Part shown: in pieces, positions 43,715 through 50,920 of the stretch
How positions within the stretch are numbered: position 1 is the stretch's first letter
Layout of the letters: every line of letters starts with the position of its first letter
Assembly: GCA_011526105.1 (NCBI GenBank)
Contig: WYAZ01000152.1
Location: forward strand, 1 to 64,000
Direction: 5' to 3'
Origin: Deltaproteobacteria bacterium
GTDB taxonomy: Bacteria; Myxococcota; Kuafuiibacteriia; Kuafuiibacteriales; Kuafuiibacteriaceae
Length of the DNA stretch: 64,000 nt
Notes under the pieces: generated by a model
The model's database searches: none
What the model saw: the letters and a program-made list of their open reading frames with translations, nothing else
What the model was told of the DNA's origin: nothing
Made by a program: the position numbers and the translations under genes

Positions 43715-46587
43715 TGAAGCCCCCCAAAAGCGCGGGTGTTGGGCACGGACATGAGGACCTCGTACTCGGCACCACGAGCGATCACGATGTCGAGGAGACC
43801 GTCGCCGTCGAGGTCGGTCGTGTGAATCCGATCTCGACGACCGTAGGTCCCCCAGCGCACCGGCTTCAGCAAGGGGACCTCGGGGTTGCCGGAGAAGTCC
43901 ATGATGAAGAGGCCGTCGGTGGTGAGGACCAAAAGCTCAGCCTCGGGATCGACGTCGCCTTCGATGGGACTCGTGGCCAAGAAACCCGGCACCAGCCCGG
44001 TGCCGATCGCGGGCCCGATCGCCGGATCGCGCTCGACGTTGCCTTCCTCGCTGTAGGCGCCTGCCCCCACCACGTCGGAGCTAGCAAAGCTCGCGGGATC
44101 CTCGTCGTCCGACGCGCCGCGCGGCTCCGGCGGCACGCCGGTCAGCGGGGGCCCCTCATCGACTCCGCCCAGGTTCCAGTACACCGCTAGGCCGGACTGA
44201 GACTTGGCGGTGGGGCTCTCGATGACGCTCGCCTCCTCGCGACCCCGACCACGCGCGACCTCTCCCGCCCCATAGACCACGACGAGTTCCGGGCTGCCTT
44301 TGCCGTCCAGGTCGAGCAAGCTGGCCTGACTGGGAATGCCGCCCGCGAGCGCCGACACTGAAGTCGACCAGCATCGTACCTCCTCGGCGCCCATCGCCGG
44401 GTCGAGACGCATGACGGTCAGGCGCGCCCCCTCCTCGGAGCTTCCGCAGAACTTCAGGTTCTCGAAGGCCACGACGGAGTCGACGGTGTCCGTGCTGCGC
44501 AGTCGGCCGGTGGTCACCACCGCACAAGTGGGATCGAGCGGGGGCGACAGCGAAGGACAACTCGTCCGGAGGTCGATGCGGCTCATCCCCTGAGCGGGAA
44601 ACGAGGCGTCGCCCGCGCCGGAGAGGAGCCATTGGTCCTTCTTGCGAACCGCAAGGATGTCCCAGGCGGGGTTCGTGGAGTTGAAGAGCCCCACCCGCAC
44701 ACCCAGCGTGGGATTTGTGTCGGGTTGCGATCCGTTCTCGCTCAGCTCGTCGGGCGGTGGCGCGAGGGTCGAGAACATCCGCCGGCGTGTGGTGCCCGTC
44801 AGCACGGCCATGCTGGTGAGTCCACTCGAGGGGCTCGCCGCGCTCACGAGCAGGTCGGTGATGAGATCGCCGTTGGCGAGATACGCCGGGACCATCTCGT
44901 TGATCCCATCGAGCGGACCGATGTCGATGGGATCTTCGGGCGGCCCCTGAAGATTGCCAAACGAGATCTTGATGCGGGTCTCGGGGCTGGTCTCTTCGTC
45001 GGAGCCCGGCGCCTGAATGCGGTCGACGAAGGCGAGATCGCTCACCAGGTCGCCGTCGAAGTCGCCGACCCTCAGGACCCGAGCCTTTCCGCGAGTGCCG
45101 ATGAGGCTCGAGTTCATCGACGGGTGGCCGGTGCCCTGGAGGAACTCGAGCCCCTCGAGCGAATCGAAGGCGGCAGCGACGTCGAGCAGCCCATCGCGGT
45201 TGAGATCGGCGACGACCGCTTCCGACCAGCTGTCGAGCGCCGGCGCGCTGATGGGCAGCATCCCCACGCCGTCCGACAAAAAGACCGCCTCTGAACCGAC
45301 GTAGTCGGCAAAGCCGTCCTGGTTCAGGTCCCCGGCGGCCAGCGGCCAGCTGCTCCCCAGGGCATCGAAGCCGTTGTCTCGGTTGCGAAGCGCGAGCCAG
45401 TTGAAGGACAGCTCGAGCACTGGAGCGGCGAAGCCGAGGTCCGAAGCATAAGAGATCAGCACACCGTCGCGGGGCTGCTCGCCGTTGCCCACGAGCTCCG
45501 GCGGCAAGGAACCGGTGTAGCGAACCCCGATCAAGAGATCCCGACGACCGTCACCATTGTGGTCCGCGAGCATCACTCGTCCGGTGGTCCGCACGACGTT
45601 CAGCACCCCCGCCCCGAGGCCGGGCCCGAGCTGAATCGGAGGATGCGGCACCAACCGACGCGCACCATCGACGCACCCGGAACCTTCGATGGAGCAGGGC
45701 GCGACCTCGATGACATAGACGCGAGGCTCACCTTCGACGACGCCAAACACAAACTCCCTCACCTCATCGCCGTCGAGGAAGCGATCGTGCGCGACACCAA
45801 ACTTCGCCCCGGGCCGAGGCGCGAGGAGCGGCACATCGAGCGCAAGGCCGGAGGCACCAGAACAGGCATGGATCTCGGCCTTCAAGGTGGCACAGAAGCG
45901 CTCGGCGGTCGTGACGACCAACAGCAGGCCCTCCGCGGCGAGGTTGCGGGCGAGCACTGGCACCACCCGCATGGAGAGCCCGTTCAGATCGCCCACGAGA
46001 AAGGGGCTCGGCACCGGGTGCAGCGTCTGATCGGTCTCACCCCGGAACACAACCAAGCCCTCGTACTGAGGAACGACGACATCCGTGCGTCCATCGCCGT
46101 CGAGATCGGCCACCGCCGGCGCGCCGACGCTGGGGAAAGGGAGATCAAAGGCGACCGGAACCTGGCCCCCGCCAAATCGCACCGAGAGCGCGCCTTGCGT
46201 GAGCGCGAAGAGGTCCTTCGTACCGTCTCCGTCGAAGTCACCGCTCGAGAGGTGCTCGACTTCTCCGAGGAAACGCCCGGAGATCGCGTGACCCTCGAAC
46301 AAACCCGAGGCGAAGCGGCACTGCCCGTCCCCTCCGCAGGCCCAACCCGCGGGACACGCAGCACCACCATCGACGCAGGTGAAGCGACAGGCCTTGGTCG
46401 CGTCTTCGGGCACCCCACAAGCGAGTCCTTCATCGGCGAAGAGGTCACAGTCTTCGCCGAGCTCGGGTTCCACGACGCCGTTTCCACAGACGCCGCGTTC
46501 AAACGGCGGCAGATCTGCACAAGCCGCAAAGAGGATGAGCGAGAGCCACGGAGCGGTTCGTCCAATGAGTGCGCTGGTCATGGTCAA
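43711..46587 (-). CDS. FG-GAP/VCBS-repeat lipoprotein
   Basis: 958 residues. Lipobox LFAAC (Cys23), then a Cys-rich segment (CGNGVVEPELGEDCDL type) of the DUF4215-like kind. The body has about eight or nine calcium-binding-type repeats (DFDGDGTKD, DLDGDGRTD, DHNGDGRRD, DLNQDGFAD, DLNRDGLLD, DLDGDGLLD). A beta-propeller with Ca2+ sites, exposed in the periplasm or on the surface, is the likely fold, as in integrin-like proteins. The ligand is unknown. ATGA overlaps with the kinase upstream and the PEGA gene downstream. Confidence 0.88.
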   Translation of the reverse strand: MTMTSALIGRTAPWLSLILFAACADLPPFERGVCGNGVVEPELGEDCDLFADEGLACGVPEDATKACRFTCVDGGAACPAGWACGGDGQCRFASGLFEGHAISGRFLGEVEHLSSGDFDGDGTKDLFALTQGALSVRFGGGQVPVAFDLPFPSVGAPAVADLDGDGRTDVVVPQYEGLVVFRGETDQTLHPVPSPFLVGDLNGLSMRVVPVLARNLAAEGLLLVVTTAERFCATLKAEIHACSGASGLALDVPLLAPRPGAKFGVAHDRFLDGDEVREFVFGVVEGEPRVYVIEVAPCSIEGSGCVDGARRLVPHPPIQLGPGLGAGVLNVVRTTGRVMLADHNGDGRRDLLIGVRYTGSLPPELVGNGEQPRDGVLISYASDLGFAAPVLELSFNWLALRNRDNGFDALGSSWPLAAGDLNQDGFADYVGSEAVFLSDGVGMLPISAPALDSWSEAVVADLNRDGLLDVAAAFDSLEGLEFLQGTGHPSMNSSLIGTRGKARVLRVGDFDGDLVSDLAFVDRIQAPGSDEETSPETRIKISFGNLQGPPEDPIDIGPLDGINEMVPAYLANGDLITDLLVSAASPSSGLTSMAVLTGTTRRRMFSTLAPPPDELSENGSQPDTNPTLGVRVGLFNSTNPAWDILAVRKKDQWLLSGAGDASFPAQGMSRIDLRTSCPSLSPPLDPTCAVVTTGRLRSTDTVDSVVAFENLKFCGSSEEGARLTVMRLDPAMGAEEVRCWSTSVSALAGGIPSQASLLDLDGKGSPELVVVYGAGEVARGRGREEASVIESPTAKSQSGLAVYWNLGGVDEGPPLTGVPPEPRGASDDEDPASFASSDVVGAGAYSEEGNVERDPAIGPAIGTGLVPGFLATSPIEGDVDPEAELLVLTTDGLFIMDFSGNPEVPLLKPVRWGTYGRRDRIHTTDLDGDGLLDIVIARGAEYEVLMSVPNTRAFGGLQ

Positions 46588-48098
46588 AAGGCCTCCTCGA
46601 TGTCATCTCGATGCGGTTTCCGAGGCGCGCGCCGCACGCGACTGGTTTCTCGCCGAGGCTGCTTTTCGGCTTGGAGCGCGACCTGAAGCGTGATGTCGCG
46701 CTCGAGCGACAGCGTCTGCGACTGCGACTGATGGCGCTCGGCTTCGATGCGGACGACCAGAGGCTCAGCGCTGGCTTCGCGCTCGAGCTCAAACGGCAAG
46801 GTGCCCAGCTCCGCGCCCGACTCGTCGAGCACGCGTGCCCCCTCGGGGGAGCCTTCGAAGCGCAGCTTCACGAGCTCGGGCGGCGGCGGCACGACCTCCG
46901 GGGGCGGGATCTCGGAGGTGGGCAGCGCGACTTGCGCGGGCGGAGTCACCACCGCCGCCCGGGGCGAGGCCGCGGTCTTGGCGGAGCGCTGCCACGCCGA
47001 CAGACCGCCTCCGAGCAACGCCGCCACCGCTACAAAAGCGAAGACCATCGCGATGGGGCTCATCTTCTTCGGCTTGGCGTCGATGGAGTCACGATGCGAA
47101 AGATACGTGGAGGCGAGGCCCGGGTGATTCATCGCGGCCTCCAAGCGCTCCACCTGGCTGTCGGTGGGCGGGATGAGCGGACCGCTCCCGGAGAGGCCGA
47201 GCGAGACCGCCAGCCCCGCAGCCTCGGCCGCCTTCTCGAGGCTCTGCACCGCGAGGGCCAAACTCGCAGGGCGCGAATCGGGATCCTTCGCCATCATGGC
47301 CAGGATCGGCTCGTCGAACGCGGGGGAGAGGCTTTCTGCCACCGAGGAGAGCCTCGGCGGCTCGGTCTGTATGTGTTTGACGAGGATCTCGACGTAGTTC
47401 TCGCCGGTGAAGGGAAGCCGCCCGGAGAGGAGTTGAAAACACATGACCCCGAACGCGTAGATGTCTGTGCGATGGTCGATCGCCGCGGCCTGACACTGCT
47501 CGGGCGACATGTAGTACGGCGTTCCGATCGGCGCCCCGGTGCGGGTCTTGTGTTCGGTGGGACGCTCTTCGGTGAAGAGCTTCGCGATGCCGAAGTCCAG
47601 GAGCTTGGGTGTGCCCGGTCCATCCTCGTCGTGACAGATGAAGACGTTCGCCGGCTTCAGGTCGCGGTGCACGATGCCCTTGGCGTGAGCGGCGTCGAGC
47701 GCGCGGCCCAAACCGCGGAGCAGCGGAATGGCCTCCTCCGGGGTGAGGTGCCCTCGGTGCTGCAGCAGCTCGTCCAGCGGCGCCCCTTCGAGAAGCTCCA
47801 TGATGAAGTAGTGACGACCGTCCGGCAGGCGACCGAAGGAGAAGATGTCGATGATGTTCTTGTGCGCGATCTGATTGACCGCGCGGGCCTCGGAGACGAA
47901 ACGCGAGACCACTTGGGGGTCGGCCGCGTAGCGCGTCGACAGCACCTTGATGGCGGCGAGCTTACCAATCAGGGGGTGGACCGCGCGGAAGACCTTGCCG
48001 AACGCGCCCTCACCGAGCTTCTCGCCCACGACGTACTCTCCGACGGTGGTGCCGGGTACGAGATCTTCCTCGACGATCGCCTCTTCAGACCGTGCCAT
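46584..48098 (-). CDS. Transmembrane Ser/Thr protein kinase with PEGA-like sensor
   Basis: 504 residues. The cytoplasmic kinase domain spans about 20-290: glycine loop GEGAFG at 29-34, Lys51, Glu70, HRDLKPAN at 144-151 and DFG at 168-170 are all present, so it should be active. The linker contains a possible phosphorylation-rich region, then a membrane helix at about 348-369. The outside part is Pro-rich (PPPEVVPPPPEL) followed by a PEGA-like beta domain near 410-480 and an Arg-rich tail. The Hanks-type fold is established; the signal and substrate are unknown. It is first in the operon with FG-GAP and PEGA proteins. Confidence 0.94.
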   Translation of the reverse strand: MARSEEAIVEEDLVPGTTVGEYVVGEKLGEGAFGKVFRAVHPLIGKLAAIKVLSTRYAADPQVVSRFVSEARAVNQIAHKNIIDIFSFGRLPDGRHYFIMELLEGAPLDELLQHRGHLTPEEAIPLLRGLGRALDAAHAKGIVHRDLKPANVFICHDEDGPGTPKLLDFGIAKLFTEERPTEHKTRTGAPIGTPYYMSPEQCQAAAIDHRTDIYAFGVMCFQLLSGRLPFTGENYVEILVKHIQTEPPRLSSVAESLSPAFDEPILAMMAKDPDSRPASLALAVQSLEKAAEAAGLAVSLGLSGSGPLIPPTDSQVERLEAAMNHPGLASTYLSHRDSIDAKPKKMSPIAMVFAFVAVAALLGGGLSAWQRSAKTAASPRAAVVTPPAQVALPTSEIPPPEVVPPPPELVKLRFEGSPEGARVLDESGAELGTLPFELEREASAEPLVVRIEAERHQSQSQTLSLERDITLQVALQAEKQPRRETSRVRRAPRKPHRDDIEEAF

Positions 48099-48275
48099 GA
48101 CGAATCCTTGTCCCGAGTCTGTTCATAGCACCAGTTTGCCCGCGAGGTACGACCAGGTCCGACACCCGGCTCCCTCGGGAGCTATCTAGCGAAACCCGTT
48201 CCAGGCGGGAAAGTTGCCAAGGTCGCGGATCCTCGACCAGGGCCGCACGCCAACTGCCACCGAAGCGTCAGTTTT

Positions 48276-49109
48276 TCATCGCCCGAGCTCGGGCACCCTC
48301 GCCTCTTGAAGCCGGTAGAACGCGACCGCCGCCGCCGCCGCCACGTTGATGGAATCGACCCCCGATGACATGGGGATGCGCGCCCGGAGGTCGGCCTCGC
48401 GGAGGACGGCTTCCGTGAGGCCGGGCCCTTCGGCCCCGACGAACACCGCGACCTTCCCCTTGGCCGAAAGCCCGCCTGCCACCGCCGCGAGGGTGGAAGC
48501 GGACGCATCCGGAGTCAGCGCCAACGTGAGGTAGCCCGCCGCGCGCAGGGTGTCGAGCGCATCGAGCACGCTGCTCACGCGCGTGAAGGGTACGGTGAGA
48601 GCGGTCCCGACGGAGACCCGAATCGAACGGCGATAGAGCGGATCGCAGGTCGAGCCATCGAGCACGACCGCGCCGACGCCGAACGCGGCCGCGTTTCGAA
48701 AGATCGAGCCCACGTTCTCCGCGTTCGAGAGGGCCTCCATCACCACCACCAGACCACTCGTGTCCGCTTCGAGCAGCGCCGGGAGCCCGAGCTCGGGACC
48801 ACACTCCCCGACCGCGAGGCAAGCGCGGTGAATCGGGAGCCCTACGACCTCACTCATGAGCGCGGGCGTAGCAGTGTAGATCGGCTTGTCGGCAGGGAGC
48901 ACCGCCCCTAAGTGTGTGATGAGCTCCGTCTGGCGCTCCGAGAGAAAAACCGAGCGCAGCGCGAATCTCGAACCCTCGGCAAAACGCCGCACCGTGAGCG
49001 GGCTCTCCACGATGAAGATGCCGCGCTTCTTCACCAGATCGGCGTCTTTGATGTCGCAGTAGTCGCGAAGGCGGGGGTCTTCGAGGCTGCTCACCGGGAT
49101 GACCGGCAT
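48276..49109 (-). CDS. TrmH/SpoU-family RNA 2'-O-methyltransferase
   Basis: 277 residues. An N-terminal substrate-binding domain (KKRGIFIVESPLTVRRF) precedes the knotted SPOUT catalytic domain with its three motifs: LSNAENVGSIFRNAAAFG, VFVGAEGPGLTEAVLRE and PMSSGVDSINVAAAAAVAFY. It should methylate a ribose in tRNA or rRNA; position unknown. The ATG overlaps the TGA of the barrel gene by one base (TGATG), so it is translated as the third gene after the multiheme cytochrome. Longer open frames upstream are the barrel gene read in another frame. Confidence 0.93.
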   Translation of the reverse strand: MPVIPVSSLEDPRLRDYCDIKDADLVKKRGIFIVESPLTVRRFAEGSRFALRSVFLSERQTELITHLGAVLPADKPIYTATPALMSEVVGLPIHRACLAVGECGPELGLPALLEADTSGLVVVMEALSNAENVGSIFRNAAAFGVGAVVLDGSTCDPLYRRSIRVSVGTALTVPFTRVSSVLDALDTLRAAGYLTLALTPDASASTLAAVAGGLSAKGKVAVFVGAEGPGLTEAVLREADLRARIPMSSGVDSINVAAAAAVAFYRLQEARVPELGR

Positions 49110-50920
49110 CAGAGCCTCCAGTCGATGCCGACCATGCCGTAGAAGCTCTCCTGCGTCGGCACGATGGGAAGGATCTCGGTCGTGAGGATCTCGTTCAGGT
49201 CGAGGTTGGGCCGCTCGAGCGCCACGTTCTCGCGGTAGTAGCGGAACATGCTTCGGAGCAACAGCCGACCGGGCAGCCAGGCGCGCGGCAAGGTGTAGCT
49301 GAGCATCAGCCCGCCGTCGTAGCTGTTGATGTCGCCGAGAAAGGCTCGACCGTCGAGGTCTAGGCGAAGGCCGTAGAGCCCGCGTCCTACCGAGAGCGCG
49401 AGCATCACGTTGTTCTGCGCCTGCTCGTCGATGATACCTCCGGCGCGGACTTCGGCATCCACGATCTCCGCGTTGCGATAGCGCAAGCCGCCTTGCGGCA
49501 GCAGCCTGAGCGTGGTGAACGGCTGAAGGCCGGGGAGATCTGCGGTGTCCCGCAGGTAGAGATCGAAGAGGATGAAGGGTTCGAGCTCTGGAATCACGCG
49601 AAATCCGGCGCGGAGCCTCGCGTTGTTGTAGATGGCGCGCTGCAAGGTCCCATCGAAGGGCACGATGGCCAGTCCGTTTTCGTCCACGATGACAGGCGCT
49701 TCGACGTTCGGATTCACTGGCCCAAACGTGCCGACGAAGGACTCCCCGTAGATGACGGTGGAGAAACGCCCCAGGCTCAATCGGAAGTCGAGGTCTCGAT
49801 TGGGGCGCCACGAGGTCACGAGCTCGAGGTTCTGAATAATCTGCTGGCTGAGCAGCGCGTTCGAGCTCCCGAAGTCGAGCCAGCCGTTCAAGAACAGAGT
49901 CAGCTCCTCGGCGACGACGTAGGCGAGATCCACGAAGGTGTAGAAGCGATCGAGGCCATTTCTTTGGACGATGGTGCCGTCGAGCTGACGGGCGTCGACG
50001 CCATTGGCCAAAAAGAGCACCGCGGCCGCATTGGCGAAGAAGGGCCCGCGCTGCAGGCTGCCGAAGCCGCCCACCGTGAAGTAGTGGGTGCTGAAGTCTT
50101 CGGTCTGTTGGGCCGACCAGTTGTAGCGATACGGGTTGCCCGCGAAGCCGCCAAAGACCCCGGCCTTGATCCCGGGAGCGAAGCGATAGCGAAACGCCGC
50201 GCCGTCGGCGATGGCCCCACCCGCTTCGGGGACCGCCACTCGCCCCACCGCGACGCCGAAGTCCGGTCCCTCGGGTCGCCGAAAGTCCATGAAACCCCAC
50301 GAGAGATAGGCCGCGTTCACGCGATATGCTGTCGGCCGCAGCGTGCCGGCGGAGAGCTTCGGCCAGTAGTTGAGGTCGACGTGGGCGCCAAGGTCCGTGC
50401 CCACGATGCGGTCGTAGTCGAAGGCCGCCTTCGCGCGCAGAAGATCGATGCTGCGCGCATCTTGCCGCACCGTTTCGAGATGCGAGACATAAAGACCCAC
50501 GTGGGCGGAGAACTGGTTCTCGACGTCGTACCAAGTCTGACCGGGCGTCTCGACCCCGACGCTCTTCGGTTTGGCGCGTTCGGGGAGCTCCGACTGGATC
50601 GGCAGCTCGGACTCGATGGGCTCCATGGCGCCGGGGTTCGACCAACGTGAAGCGGTGCCGGGGGTGACCTTCGACTTCTTGCGTTCGGGGCCGCTCGCGA
50701 CCTCGGGCTCGTCCTCGAGCGCCTGCTCCTCGGCGTCGATGACAGCCCCGGCCGCCGTTTCCGCCGCGTCCGGGGTCTTCTTGGCCTTCTTGCCGTTCTT
50801 TCGCTTCTTCCTCTTCTTCTTGGGCTGCTCGGTCTCTTGCGCCGAGGGTTGAGCCGCGAGCTCGTACGCCGGCGCGAGGAGAAGCGCGAAGCCGAGCAGG
50901 AATGCGAGGACCCACCTCAT
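49109..50920 (-). CDS. Outer-membrane beta-barrel protein coupled to the 30-heme cytochrome
   Basis: 603 residues. Signal peptide (MRWVLAFLLGFALLLAPAY, cleavage near ELAAQ). Right after it is a strongly basic tract (KKKRKKRKNGKKAKK), then a long acidic/Pro-rich linker. The region from about 130 to the end is a series of alternating strands (FSAHVGLYVSHLETVR, RLSLGRFSTVIYGE, LLRSMFRYYREN) ending in GMVGIDWRL. It looks like a porin-type barrel with no plug domain. The overlap with the cytochrome gene suggests it may be the outer-membrane partner, similar in idea to porin-cytochrome conduits, but it has no CxxC of MtrB type that I can see. Function is inferred only. Confidence 0.78.
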   Translation of the reverse strand: MRWVLAFLLGFALLLAPAYELAAQPSAQETEQPKKKRKKRKNGKKAKKTPDAAETAAGAVIDAEEQALEDEPEVASGPERKKSKVTPGTASRWSNPGAMEPIESELPIQSELPERAKPKSVGVETPGQTWYDVENQFSAHVGLYVSHLETVRQDARSIDLLRAKAAFDYDRIVGTDLGAHVDLNYWPKLSAGTLRPTAYRVNAAYLSWGFMDFRRPEGPDFGVAVGRVAVPEAGGAIADGAAFRYRFAPGIKAGVFGGFAGNPYRYNWSAQQTEDFSTHYFTVGGFGSLQRGPFFANAAAVLFLANGVDARQLDGTIVQRNGLDRFYTFVDLAYVVAEELTLFLNGWLDFGSSNALLSQQIIQNLELVTSWRPNRDLDFRLSLGRFSTVIYGESFVGTFGPVNPNVEAPVIVDENGLAIVPFDGTLQRAIYNNARLRAGFRVIPELEPFILFDLYLRDTADLPGLQPFTTLRLLPQGGLRYRNAEIVDAEVRAGGIIDEQAQNNVMLALSVGRGLYGLRLDLDGRAFLGDINSYDGGLMLSYTLPRAWLPGRLLLRSMFRYYRENVALERPNLDLNEILTTEILPIVPTQESFYGMVGIDWRL

